Origin: Ricordea florida | Lineage: Eukaryota; Cnidaria; Anthozoa; Corallimorpharia; Ricordeidae | DNA: 64,000 nucleotides | Assembly (NCBI GenBank): GCA_949710005.1 | Contig: OX453273.1 | Location: 11,383,246-11,447,245 of the forward strand | Direction: 5' to 3' | Part shown: positions 52,401-63,900 of the stretch, piece after piece | Position numbering within the stretch: position 1 is the stretch's first letter | How the letters are laid out: every line of letters begins with the position of its first letter | Notes under the pieces: model-generated | Told to the model about the DNA's origin: nothing | The model's database searches: none | The model's input: the letters and a program-made list of their open reading frames with translations, nothing else | Program-made: the position numbers and the translations under genes

Positions 52401-54704
52401 GTCAGTAAGTAGCAGTGTCAGTTAGTAAGTGGCAGTGCCAGTAAGCTTCAATGCTAGTTCAATGCAGTTAGTAAGTGGCAGTGCTAGTTAGTAAGTAGCA
52501 GTGCTAGTTAGTACGTGGCAGTGCTAGTTAGTAAGTAGCACGGTTTGAGTTAGTAAGTGGCAATGCCAGTTAGTTAGTGGCAGTGCCAGTAAGTAAGTAG
52601 CAGTGCTAGTTAGTAAGTAGCAGTTACAGTTAGTAAGTAGCAGTTCTAGTTAGTAAGTGGTAGTGCTAGTTAGTAAGTAGCAGTGCCAGTTAGTAAGTAG
52701 CAGTGTCAGTTAGTAAGTGGCAGTGCCAGTAAGCTTCAATGCTAGTTAGTAAGTAGCAGTGTCAGTTAGTAAGTGGCAGTGCCAGTAAGCTTCAATGCTA
52801 GTTAGTAAGTAGCAGTTCTAGTTAGTAAGTGGCAGTGCTAGTTAGTAAGTAGCAGTGCCAGTTAGTTAGTGGCAGTGTCAGTTAGTAAGTGGCAGTGCAG
52901 TCAGTAAGTAGCAGTGTCAGTTAGTAAGTGGCAGTGCCAGTAAGCTTCAATGCTAGTTAGTAAGTAGCAGTGTCAGTTAGTAAGTGGCAGTGCCAGTTAG
53001 TAACTAGCAGTGCTAGATAAATAAGTAGCAGTGTCGGTTATTAAGTTGCAGTGCCAGCTAGTTAATGGCAGTATCATTTAATAAGTGGCAGTGTCAGTTA
53101 GTTAGTAGCAGTGCCAGTTAGTAAGTGGCAGTGGCAGTGATAGTAAGTGGCAATGCAGTCAGTAAGTAGCAGTGTTAGTTAGTAAGTGGCAGTGCCAGTA
53201 AGCCGCAATGCTAGTTAGTAAGTAGCAGTGCTAGTTAGTAAGTAGCAGTGCCAGTTAGTAACTGGTATTGTCAGTAAGTAAGTGGCAGTATCATTTAGTA
53301 AGTAGCAGTGTCAGTAACTAAGTGGTAGTGCCAGTTAGTAACTGGCAGTGCTAGATAAATAAGTTGCAGTGTCGCTTAGTAAGTAGAAGTGCCAGATAGT
53401 AAATAGCAGTATCATTTAATAAGTGGCAGTGCCGGTTAGTAAGGAGCAGGGCTAGTTAGTAGGTAGGAGTGTTAGTTAGTACGTGGCAGTGCTAGTTAGT
53501 AAGTAATAGCGTTAGTTAGTACGTGGCAGTGCCAGTTAGTAGGTAGCAGTGCCAGTTAGTAAGTATCAGTGCTAGGTAGTAAGTTGCAGTGCAGTCAGTA
53601 AGTAGCAGTGTTAGTTAGTAAGTGGCAATATCAGTTAGTAAGTGGCAGTGCCGGTTAGTAAGCGGCAGTGCGAGTTAGTAAGTAGCAGTGCCGGTTAGTA
53701 AGTGGCAGTGTCAGTTAGTAAGTAGCAGTGTCAGTTAGTAAGTAGCAGTGCCAGTTAGTAAGTAGCAGTGCCAGTTAGTAAGTGGCAGTGCCAGTTAGTA
53801 AGTGGCAGTTCCGGTTAGTAAGTAGCAGTGCTGGTTAGTAAGTAGCAGTGCCAGTTAGTAAGTAGCAGTGTTAGTTAGTAAGTGGCACTATCAGTTAGTA
53901 AGTGGCAGTGCCGGTTAGTAAGCGGCAGTGCGAGTTATTAAGTAGCAGTGCCGGTTAGTAAGTGGCACTATCAGTTAGTAAGTGGCAGTGCCGGTTAGTA
54001 AGTAGCAGTGCGGGTTAGTAAGTAGCAGTGCCGGTTAGTAAGTGGCAGTGCAAGTTAGTAAGTAGCAGTGCCGGTTAGTAAGTGGCATTGTCAGTTAGTA
54101 AGTGGCAGTGCCAGTTAGTAAGTGGCAGTGCAAGTTAGTAAGTAGCAGTGCCAGTTAGTAAGTGGCATTGTCAGTTAGTAAGTTGCAGTGTCAGTTAATA
54201 AGTGGCAGTGCCAGATAGTAAATAGCAGTATCAGTTAATAAGTAGCAGTGCCGGTTAGTAAGTGGCAGTGCCAGTTAGTAAGTGGCAGTGCAAGTTAGTG
54301 AGTAGCAGTGCCGGTTAGTAAGTGGTAGTGTTAGATAAATACGTATCAGTGTCAGTTAATAAGTTGCAGTGCCAGAAAGTAAATAGCAGTATCAGTTAAT
54401 AAGTGGCAGTGCTAGTTAGTAAGTGGCAGTGCTAGTTAGTAAGTGGCAGTGCTAGTTAGTAAGTAGCAGTGCTAGTTAGTAAGTAGCAGTGTCAGTTAGT
54501 ACATGGCTGTGTTAGTTAGTAAGTGGCAGTGCCAGTTAGTAAGTAGCAGTGCCAGTTAGTAAGTAGCAGTTCTAGTTAGTAAGTAGCAGTGCCAGTTAGT
54601 AAGTGGCAGTGTCAGTTAATAAGTGGCAGTGCCAGATAGTAAATAGCAGTATCAGTTAATAAGTGGCAGTGTCAGTTAGTAAGTGGTAATGCTAGTTAGT
54701 AAGT
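49490..54704. repeat. 20-bp minisatellite array, ~5.2 kb
   Basis: The unit AGTTAGTAAGTGGCAGTGCT repeats about 260 times, with two main variants (GTGGCAG and GTAGCAG) and CC/CT/TT/AT ends. Larger duplications are visible, for example the segment with GTAGCACGGTTTGAG at 52,211 recurs at 52,538 (327 bp apart), and CCAGTAAGCTTCAATGCTAG recurs from 52,440 to 52,960. It resumes at 55,644-55,735 after an insertion. It has long frames on neither strand. Confidence 0.97.
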
Positions 54705-55643
54705 ATTGTGGGGATAGTTGCTAAAGAAACTCAAACAACTGACCAACACTCAACGCGCTCAAACAGCTGACCAACACTCAGCACCACAAACGTCACAAAA
54801 GGAAGAGAACCAGAGAATACCGTTCACACTCACTTTTCATCCACTCAACCTACCTGTCAAGAAGATTATTCTGAAGAACTTCAAGTTACTTCAGAATGAC
54901 AACGAAAGAGTCAGAATCGTCTCACTACCACCACTCATGTTATTTAAACGTAACAAAAACGTAAACGACTTTTTAGTTAGAAGTACACTAAAATCAGACC
55001 AATCACCTGGCACCTTTAGCTGCTGACGCAAAAGATGCAAAACGTAGCCTTTTATCTACAACACAGAAAAAGTAAAAGGACCTAAACGATCGATTAAAAT
55101 CACTGACCATTTCACATGCACTTCCACCAATGTTATCTATTGCATAAAATGCACTTTATGCAAGAAGATATACATCGGCGAGACCGGAAAAAGATTAGGT
55201 GACCGTTTCCGCGAACATCTGCGTGACGTGGAACGAAATGACAAAGATGCATCTAAACCTGTAGCGCGACACTTTAATCTGCCTAACCACTCCACTCAAA
55301 ACATAGCGGTGTGTGGCTTTTCCGTGCATCAGGGCAACACGGATGGCCGTAAAAACCTAGAACAGAAGTTTATCTTCCAACTCGGTTCTCTTAATCCCCA
55401 CGGTATCAACAAACGTTTCTCATTCATTTAATCATTCATCTAATTTATTCACTTCCATTCACACTTTGCTATGGTTCCACCAATAGCATGGCTCAAACTT
55501 CTCTATATAAATTGTACGTAACCCACAATCCTCTCATTCGCTCCGACGAAGGGCTAACGCTCGAAACGACAGCACCTCCCTTTTACCTTATGGTGGTATA
55601 ACTTACTGGCTTAATCAATTCGTTTGATTTACCCAATTTCTCT
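54705..55643 (+). pseudogene. Decayed Penelope-like element inserted in the minisatellite
   Basis: The plus-strand frame encodes the post-RT region (RIPFT-like IPFTLTFHPLNLPVKKIIL) and a GIY-YIG endonuclease (NVIYCIKCTLCKKIYIGETG, then REHLRDVERNDKDASKPVAR) ending at 55,431. Two in-frame stops (TGA at 55,024-55,026 and a TAG shortly after) separate the parts. The 3' end has a degraded hammerhead-like core (CCGACGA, GGGC-TAAC-GCTC, GAAACGAC) near 55,543-55,571. It starts GTGGGGATAGTTGCTAAAG, like the relic at 59,822. Confidence 0.8.
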
Positions 55644-55735
55644 GAGTTAGTTAGTGGCAGTGCTAGATAATAAGTGTCAGTGTCAGTAAGTAAGTGGCAG
55701 TGCCAGATAGTAAGTGGCAGTGCTAGATAAAAAAG
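55644..55735. repeat. Minisatellite, distal remnant
   Basis: About four to five more 20-bp units follow the PLE insertion, showing the element entered the array. Confidence 0.85.
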
Positions 55736-57990
55736 TATTTTTGCAGTGCACTGATGTCTCTTACGAGCCACCTCTACAACTGACAGTGAACCGAAGAAAA
55801 ATCTCAAACTGCGCCTATCGACAAAAACAATTCACTTGTAACTAGGTCTAATGTTGGCGGTGGTCTGTAATCTATTGTAATTAAAACAATACAGTATCAT
55901 CAAGAAAAGTAGATTAGTTTCCTAGTTTCAATAAATAGTTTACTCCTGCTGATTATGCTGAAGTTATTCGCTATTTCTTGCATAAACGATTTTCAAAGAA
56001 TAGAATAAGTGAATTATGATGTCATCAGCAATTTTCAGGATTGACGCAGCAAAGAAATGGAACAATGAAGTTCTCGATGGCGCGTCTTAAGAATAGTGAA
56101 CAAAATATTCATAAGCATTTTTCGCCTTACAAACTGCTTAAGCCGCCAATATACTTTAATTAACACTACATCCAAAGTATTGTTAATAATAAAATCGCAA
56201 AGGTTTCGGTCTCTAGTTATCTGGTTATGAACTCGAGTAATTGCCACCATAAGAAACGAGGTCTTCTAGAAAACAAGTTCCGGAAATGCTTACAATATAG
56301 TGTGGGCTAATGAAGCCTAAAAAAAGGAAGCTTCGAGGAGAAGTTCTTGATTTTCGCGGACAAAGTTCTATTACTTTTCAATTTTAAGCCCAGGCATGCT
56401 CCAACGCATGTACCTACAACCTGTCTTTAAAATCACCTTCGATAATAATCTTGATGACTTTTGCAAACAGTAGTTTACGGATCATTAACTCATTTTTTCC
56501 GCTTTGTTGCTCCTATGACTTCCATTTGTTTCGAAAACACCAGATTTGGCTAGCCTAGACTTTGTTCTTCACTATCACTTTATATGACCAAATTAGGGAA
56601 CACTTAAAAATCAATAAACCCGTATTTGTAAACATCATTAAACGACTCGATTTTACGGAATAGAAAGTCGTGTTTTTAATGTATTATTGGTTGAAAGGCA
56701 ATATTATATTTTCTTAACGGTTCCAGTTAACTTAGTTATGCACCGTTTAGTACAAGCGTTTGCTTATGGTGTTTATAGTGTAGAGGGGGCTGGGCATGAA
56801 CAATCTGCCCACCACTCACGCCCACTCAAAACTCGATGTCCCGTATATACCGCTTCTGTTTAACCCAATTGCTGCCAGAATACAGCGCGTCTAACGTCCT
56901 TGCAGGTCTATTTAGCTTGTAGGAAGGCTCATCGTTTAAGGTGAGATGAACGTATTTAGCATCTCTTCAGGTCTCTTTTCCTAGTCAGCGTTTTGAATGT
57001 GTCTTTGTGTTTCTTCTGCAAATTTGTGTATTTTCCTTGTTGAACGTTCTTTGCAAACGCACTCAGGCGCAACGCTTGTCAACATTCAAGTCTACACCCA
57101 TTCTGGTTCCTCACTTACGACTTGTTTGCCGTAGTTTTCAGATTATTTATTTTGCAGAATGCGCTTTTCTTTGCACGTTTTTGAAGCAAAATTGCAATGT
57201 TTATCTCAACTGGCTGCGGTTTATACCGTTTTTGTCGCCCGGATGGGCAATTTGCTTGTATTTAAATCGAATTAGTTTACACCGAACTTTCGTAGCTTTC
57301 TAATGAGCTCTGTTGCAAGGCGAATCAGCGAATTTAATTCTGTAGGGAAGTTTGTGTTATCGATGTTGGTGGGTGACTAAGCTGCTTGGAATTTATCGCT
57401 TATGTCGCGTTTGTTGTTTACCAATTTAACGCCCCCAGCTGAACTCTCTGTCTAGAAGATGCAGGCTTGAATCGGTGGTTGTTGCTATGTTGTTTTAAGA
57501 CTGGTTTCCACTGTTTCCGAGATGTGCGCCCTCAGGGGTCTATTCCATGCTAGAACTTTCCCACGAAATTTTGTCACGCTTACTTTGATAAAAAAACTTT
57601 CTTAAGTTATGAATCGATCAATTACAACGTTTAGAAATGCGATTTGAAACATGTATTTAAAACCTGGTATACTGCCCTGTTATGTCGACATTGGTCTACG
57701 CTTGTTTTATCATTTGGTGCAATTATTTAGCTATTTTTGAATAGGTATCGCAAAAGACACTGGCAATACTTTGAAATACGTATAACTATGTTTTACCTAC
57801 CGTACAAATTATCTCTCTCTCAATTGCAATGGTGCAGGGTTCATATTCATCGTGGAATTTAATGTTTCAAAGTTTCTCCGTCCAGATTTATACTCTACTC
57901 CATACTAATATATCTATCCACTTTTTATAACAAAGATTAAAATAGATGACAGAATGTATTATTCAGCAGTATAAAAATAGAAAAAACGCT
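55736..57990. other. Region upstream of the gelsolin-like gene
   Basis: No exon is recognised. A promoter or 5' UTR exon of the downstream gene may lie here but cannot be located. The 98-residue frame at 57,007-57,303 looks like chance. Confidence 0.35.
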
Positions 57991-58143
57991 GGTAAGATTT
58001 CCGCACAGGTCCCTACTTCATTATGCATGCTGAAGCTGTCTTGTCTGGTGTGATGCACGTGCAAATATTTCTTGTGTTCGAAGAACGAAATAGTATAGTT
58101 ACAGAATTCATAATGAAGTAGGGACCTGTACGGAAATCTTACC
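57991..58143. mobile_element. MITE (copy 2 of 2), 8-bp TSD AAAACGCT
   Basis: GGTAAGATTTCCGCACAGG and its near-complement are the ends. AAAACGCT is duplicated at 57,983-57,990 and 58,144-58,151. Same family as 9,801-9,958 (shared CCCTACTTCATTATGCATGC). Confidence 0.85.
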
Positions 58144-58885
58144 AAAACGCTCTCAAAACTACCAGTATTTTTGTAAATAATTTGTTTTGCAGCTGTATTG
58201 TCTGCCATGAATTTTTCTATTTCCTCTTTTTGAAATTAGTTTATGACTTGGTTAAGACCCAGAAAGGCCATGCAGGTTAATACTGTTTTACGTGTGCTGT
58301 GTTGGTTCAGGAATTTTTTTAGTGCATCATTTAGAAAACTAAATTTGATTTTTTTTGGCTTGGGCTTAAAATTCATAGCCTTGAAAACTTGGTCTTTTCA
58401 ATCAAGGGTGCATATGGCAGTCTCAAAAAGTCTGGAATTTTAAGGCTAGGATGGGGGAGGGTTGTGGAGGAAATTTCTTGAGGACCTTGAGGGAGGTCAG
58501 GAGTGTATTTTTAGTGTATAAGGGTGGGTTGTGAACAGAATTCTTGTTATGTAGAGCGGGGTTAAATTATTATTTGAAGAACCTCACTGAAGACTAGCAG
58601 TAAGCAGTCAAAACGTCACGATCAACATCCAGTGACTATGTTGAGTTACAAGAGAATTTACATTAGTGACATCTCTGTATCCAAAATTTTGTGTGGAGGA
58701 GGGGATCGCACCTGAATTGGAGTCTGCAAGGGATTGGGAAAGCAATTGAATTAAAGACTTAAAGGATGGATCATGGAAGACATTTACCCCTCTTCAAATT
58801 CCCCCCCTTCCCACCAACCTTAATTGTGAGAGGTGCTGAAATTTGGGGGTGTAATCTTTCTATCTAATTTGTTTATTATTTGCAG
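58144..58885. other. Intron or 5' flank before the first gelsolin exon
   Basis: No gene or repeat family recognised, apart from the MITE duplication at its left end. Confidence 0.35.
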
Positions 58886-58901
58886 GAACCAGGTGGTTAA
58901 A

Positions 58902-58979
58902 ATGCCAGTTGTGAACAAGAAAGAGAAAGTTTTTCCTGGTGCAGGGACCAAAATAGGAGTGGAAATTTGGAGAGTAGAG
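58902..58979 (+). CDS. Gelsolin/villin family gene, first coding exon
   Basis: After a TTATTTGCAG acceptor (exon from 58,886), ATG 58,902 opens MPVVNKKEKVFPGAGTKIGV and then EIWRVE. GAGTKIGVEIWRVE is the signature start of gelsolin repeat 1, which binds and severs actin in a Ca2+-dependent way. The exon ends at a GTATTA donor, phase 0. Villin, gelsolin and severin cannot be told apart from this much. Confidence 0.82.
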
Positions 58980-59821
58980 GTATTAATCAATGTATTATCT
59001 CTTTCATTCTCATGATCTAGCTGAGTATGAATTTGAACTCCTTAGTGAGTGATTTGCATTTTCTCATATGCTTGTTTGGAGTAGTTTGTGTTTGATCAGT
59101 TCATAATAATTGAGTTCCTTGAAAATGATCTTGACAGTGATCTTGAATTGCTTCATCTGTGTGCTTGACAATATATTAAGTTTTAAAGGCAAGTGCTCTT
59201 GGAGTCTTTCTGTGCAATCAATCCATGTACAGCTTTTTCTTATATGTGCTGCAGGCACAACATTGTGCCTGACAGACATTTCAGAAGTTTTTTTTGGTAG
59301 GACATTTGACAAAATTGACTGGATATTATTAAGCTGAAATTTCGCATGTATATAGCTATATGAAGTGCTGGCGACATTTAACAATGTGTTCTCGATGCAT
59401 TATTGGGTGATTTTGAAAGATATTAAACAATTATTTGTATTTGCCAAAGGCAAGTAAAAACATATTGTTGTGTTGGTAAAGAAATTGTACACCATTTTAC
59501 AGTAACTCTGTAAAAATATCAAGATCTGTGGTCAACAATAAATACATTGTCCATTATGAAAACAGATGGTTATGAGTTGATGTAACTTTGAATTCTCTAA
59601 AAAAGCAGGTAATACATAAGGAATTATGTGAGTCTCACTAATGAGAATTGCTCTTTAGATCTTGGGACTGAAAGTGTTACTTCAAGGCAATTTGTCATGC
59701 ACTGACAATCTATGATGACTGACTATTATTTAGTCTAATTCAAGGGCAAAAGGCTAAAACCAACTGATGAACAATTCATAATCTGTTAGACCCAAATTGA
59801 TCTTTGACAGACTTCACTTTG
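58980..59821. other. Gelsolin-like gene intron, left part
   Basis: No feature recognised; short frames at 59,064-59,384 show no domain. Confidence 0.4.
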
Positions 59822-60090
59822 TGGGGGTAGTTTCTAAAGAAACTGGTGCTGTGTTGGTGGTGAATTGAAACACAATAAATTGGGATAATCAAACAAATTG
59901 ATAAAGTGAGTTATACCACAGTAAGGTAAAAGGGGCTGCTGACATTTCGAGAATTAGCCCTTCGTCAGAGCGAATGAAGGAAGCTCTGATAAAGGGCTAA
60001 TGCTCGAAGTGTCAGCACCTCCCTTTTACCTTATGGTGATATAACTTACTTTATCAATTTGTTTAATTATCCCAATTTCTTTTTTCTGAC
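59822..60090. repeat. PLE-derived palindromic relic in the gelsolin intron
   Basis: It starts GTGGGGGTAGTTTCTAAAG, like the PLE at 54,709. Two hammerhead-like cores face each other: one on the minus strand (CTGACGA, GGGC stem, GAAA; ~59,945-59,972) and one on the plus strand (CTGATAA, GGGCTAATGCTC, GAAG; ~59,994-60,022). Outer segments (AAATTGATAAAGTGAGTTAT and its approximate complement) pair as well. It ends in CCCAATTTCT, as does the PLE at 55,643. Confidence 0.6.
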
Positions 60091-60107
60091 TTCACTTTGT
60101 ACTGCAG

Positions 60108-60182
60108 AATTTTATACCCCAGAGAGTTCCACTGGAGGAGTATGGGACATTTTACAAAGGAGACTCTTACATCGTATTGAAG
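60108..60182 (+). CDS. Gelsolin/villin family gene, second coding exon
   Basis: A TACTGCAG acceptor and GTAAAA donor bound 25 codons: NFIPQRVPLEEYGTFYKGDS then YIVLK. It continues exon 1 in phase. The xYGxFYxGDSYIVL segment is diagnostic of gelsolin repeats. Later exons are probably beyond the Copia insertion or the window. Confidence 0.85.
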
Positions 60183-60718
60183 GTAAAACTTTGTTTGTTA
60201 AGTAAATTACTTACATGGTTCATACAATCTTGAAAAAGTCATGAATTTTAGCAGGTGTCTTGGAAGGTCCTTGAATTTGCTTAAGGTCCTTGAAAAGTAC
60301 TTGATTTCTCTACTTGGTCTTGAAAGTCCTTGAAGTGTAGTCTTCCTTATATGCCCTATCACGTTTCTGGTGAATTTAATGATTTGTTAAGGAGCTAAAA
60401 ATACCAGTAAACAGTGTGAACTCGTACATGAAGCAAATATTGATCTTTGCGTCAGTTTTATGCACCAGACCTCTGATGTGGGGTTGTTTCATCAGCCAAG
60501 GTTGAAATATCTGGCATTGTATATGACTTTGTTGAATGTGTTTTGAATAAATAGGGGAGAAAGAGTTCCGATTTCTTCCGATTTCAACTCTAGTTTTTGT
60601 CCTTAAGAAGATGTTGAAGTTTGTTTGTTGGAAGTTGTATGAAGCATTATGGACTACCTGGCAGTGGAAGGTCATAATTATGTTCAACTCCTATAGGTCT
60701 TAGGAGTTATGGAGCAAT
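60183..60718. other. Sequence between gelsolin exon 2 and the Copia LTR
   Basis: It includes a short GGTCCTTGAA-type simple duplication near 60,260-60,335. No exon recognised. Confidence 0.4.
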
Positions 60719-60950
60719 TGTTGCAAGCGTGGCCATTTGTTCTTCGGTGGATTGAAGACTCCAAGATCAACTGTAACCAAACATTTATTGTTCTTCTTTC
60801 ACTGACATTCGCACTAACTAGAAGTTACACGTGGCTATGAAATATATACATGGTGGCTGATGCAATACAGCCTCGATTTAATGTTAACTTGAATGACATT
60901 TCCTGTACGTAAATACTTCCGCTCTATGTAAGTTGGGTTTGCATCCAACA
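60719..60950 (-). repeat. Copia 3' LTR (232 bp)
   Basis: On the minus strand it starts TGTTGGATGCAAACCCAACT and ends CAACA, the expected inverted TG...CA ends. It contains a TATATA box and an AATAAA signal (minus strand, around 60,782). A purine-rich GAGTGGGGG tract lies just before its start. The 5' LTR is beyond the right edge, so the pair could not be compared. Confidence 0.7.
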
Positions 60951-60961
60951 CCCCCACTCAA

Positions 60962-63900
60962 TCACAACTTTACAACAATCTCACGATACAAACCTACATT
61001 TTCAAAATTGCTTTCATTAACTGTACTGCCCTTAGTTACACCCAGCTCACATGGGATTGCCTTTGGCTTGCATTCTGACATGTTGAACCGAGACAAAATC
61101 TTTTCTATGTACTGGGTTTGGTCCATTTCAACATACCCATTTCCACACTTGAATTGGATGCCTAGAAACCATGATAGAATACCCAGATCTTTCATTTTGA
61201 ATTTCATCATAAGACATTCTTTAAATTCTTTCAACACATCTGTGTTGCTACCTGCAATAATTATGTCATCAACCCATACAATTAAAATTACTTGACCACT
61301 TTCAGTAGTCCTGACATAAACACAAGGATCCACTAAGGATTGTACAAACTCTTCTTGTGTTAGATAGTCATGTAACATACTGTTCCAGTTTCTCCCACTT
61401 TGTTTCAAGCCATACAATGATTTCTTTAGCTTGCAAACAAGTTTTTGTCCATTGGGCCCTTTTTGTTCATAACCTTCAGGTTGCTCAACATACAACTCAC
61501 AGTCAATAGGTGCATTCAAATAAGCAGTCTTAACATCCATTTGATGGATAACCATACCTTTTTGAACAGCTAATTGCATTAACATTCGAACCGAAGTTAA
61601 ACGAGCAGTTGGAGAAAATGTCTCATGATAGTCTATACCTGGGGCCTGGGAGTAACCCTTTGCAACAAAACGGGCTTTGTACTTTTCCTCTCCATTGGGA
61701 CCTAATTTGATAGTATAAACCCACTTTCCCCCCACTGAAGTCCGACCCTCTGGTAGGGAGGTGAGTTCAAATGTGTCATTATCCCATAGTGAATTTAACT
61801 CTTCATCCATAGCAACTTTCCACTTCCCAGACTCTGGGGATGTGATGGCACATTCATATGACTGTGGAACATTTCTAGCTGTGTAACAGTAGTCAACTGT
61901 AAAATTTGCAAAATCATCAATTGCATGATCAAGTTCCTCCCCTGTTGCATAGTCATCAAGGTATTTTGGTCTGACATGCTCCCTGGTAGGGTAACGCTTA
62001 ACACTTTCTACCTTAATCTCAGGCTTTTGCATTTCAGGTTCTTTGTACTCAGCTGAATCAGATAACAATTCAACACTTTCCTCTTTATGGTCGAATCTCT
62101 CACTGAATTTGACACATCTGGCTTTCTTGATGGTGTTTTGATCAGGGTAATAAACAAGAAATGCAGGACTGGACCTATCATAACCTATAAAAATGCCTTC
62201 CTTAGCTCGAGCATCCAATTTGGTTTTGTTCTGTACATAAGCGTGACACAATGAACCAAATACATGCATGTTGGACAAATTTGGTTTGGTACCTGTCAAG
62301 CACTCATAAGGTGTTTTACCTGTTCTGGAATTATAACACCTGTTGCGGATATGTGCTGATGTCATGACAGCATAGGTCCATAACTGTTTAGGTAACTCTG
62401 CTTCGATTAACAGACACCTTGCCATATCAAAAAGCGATCGCCATGCTCTCTCAGCTGTCCCGTTTTGGTGGGGTGAATAGGGAGCTGTAAGCTCATGTTT
62501 GATGTGGTTATCTAACAATAAGGATTTGAATTGATCACTAACGTATTCACCCCCATTGTCAGATCGTAATCGTTTGACTGTACCAAAGGGTGCAGTATCA
62601 GCCAAGAACTGCTTCATTGCTGTGATGGCATCACTCTTGTTCTTTAGGAAATATACCCCAAAGGCACCAGAAAAATCGTCCACAAAAACCATTGCATAAT
62701 TGTGACCATCCCTTGACCCTGGTGTGACAGGACCTGCTAAGTCAGTGTGTACTAACTCGAGAGGTGCAGTTGCACGACTATCTGGCTCTCTATTTCGAAA
62801 CTGTGACATCTTTCCCTTTACACAAGTGTCACATTCAGGCTTACCCTTGGGCTTTGTTGTTATTTTCATCCCCTCAACAACATTTTCTAGTTTAAAAACA
62901 TCATGCACGTTGCAATGCCCCAATATTTTGTGCCAAGTTTCCGCACTGTGCGCACCATTACTGGAATCGGCATAGTTGAGGTAATACAACTTCCCATATT
63001 TCTTCATAGCAAATTTGGTGTCACCTGGTGTACTTAGCTCAGCAGAATCTGGTGTCAAGTGTATGGAATTTCCCCTATAAACGGCAGATTGAACAGAAAA
63101 TATGTTCTGTTTATAACTAGGTATATATAAAGCGTCTTCAAGAAAGACTTCACAGGGAACACCCCCTACATCATGCAGAGTAACTTGTGCCCTGCCCCTG
63201 GCAGACACAACACCACATGCCCTACTGCCATCAGCTAACTCTATGTAATGATTTTCGGGTTTGAAATCATCATCAAAATGTAAAAACTTGGACTTATCAT
63301 TGAGAATATGAGCAGTAGCTCCTGTATCTACTAATAAGGAATTTTCTCTTGTTACGTTAAGAGAGTCTACAGTCACTTTGAACGCAAATGAAGCGCCCCT
63401 CTTATCGTCACTCACGGTTTTCGCTGTGTCCTTCTTGCGACAAACATCTGTGTTGTGTGTCTTGGACTTGCAGTGTCTGCACCATCGGTGATTAATCTTC
63501 TTCCTTTGTTCCTTTATGCGACATTCACTTGATTTGTGACCAGGTTGACCGCAGGAGTAACATGTTATATGTCCGTTCGATGCTGAATGTTTCTGTTTAC
63601 AGTTCATAACATTGTCCTCTCCAATTTGTGGCGGCATATGAGATCTTTCGGTCTCTTCATAACTCCTAAGGGCTACTTTGAATTCTTGAAACTGAATCTT
63701 GTCGTCGCGCTGCGAAACAATGGCGGAAAAGGTTTTGTATTCCACAGGTAATCCTTTCAGTACCATGGCAATCAAAAGGCTGTCGCTCACTGTCTCCCCG
63801 GCGGATTTGAGCGATGCAGCTGCTGTTTCAGCACGTAGAACATAATCTGTTATGCATTCGTCTTGGGCTTTCTGCAGTGAAGTTAGTTCTGTATACAATG

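Noticed and set aside
49490..54704. CRISPR-like array
   Set aside because: Units are contiguous 20-bp tandem repeats with no unique spacers, in a eukaryotic genome.
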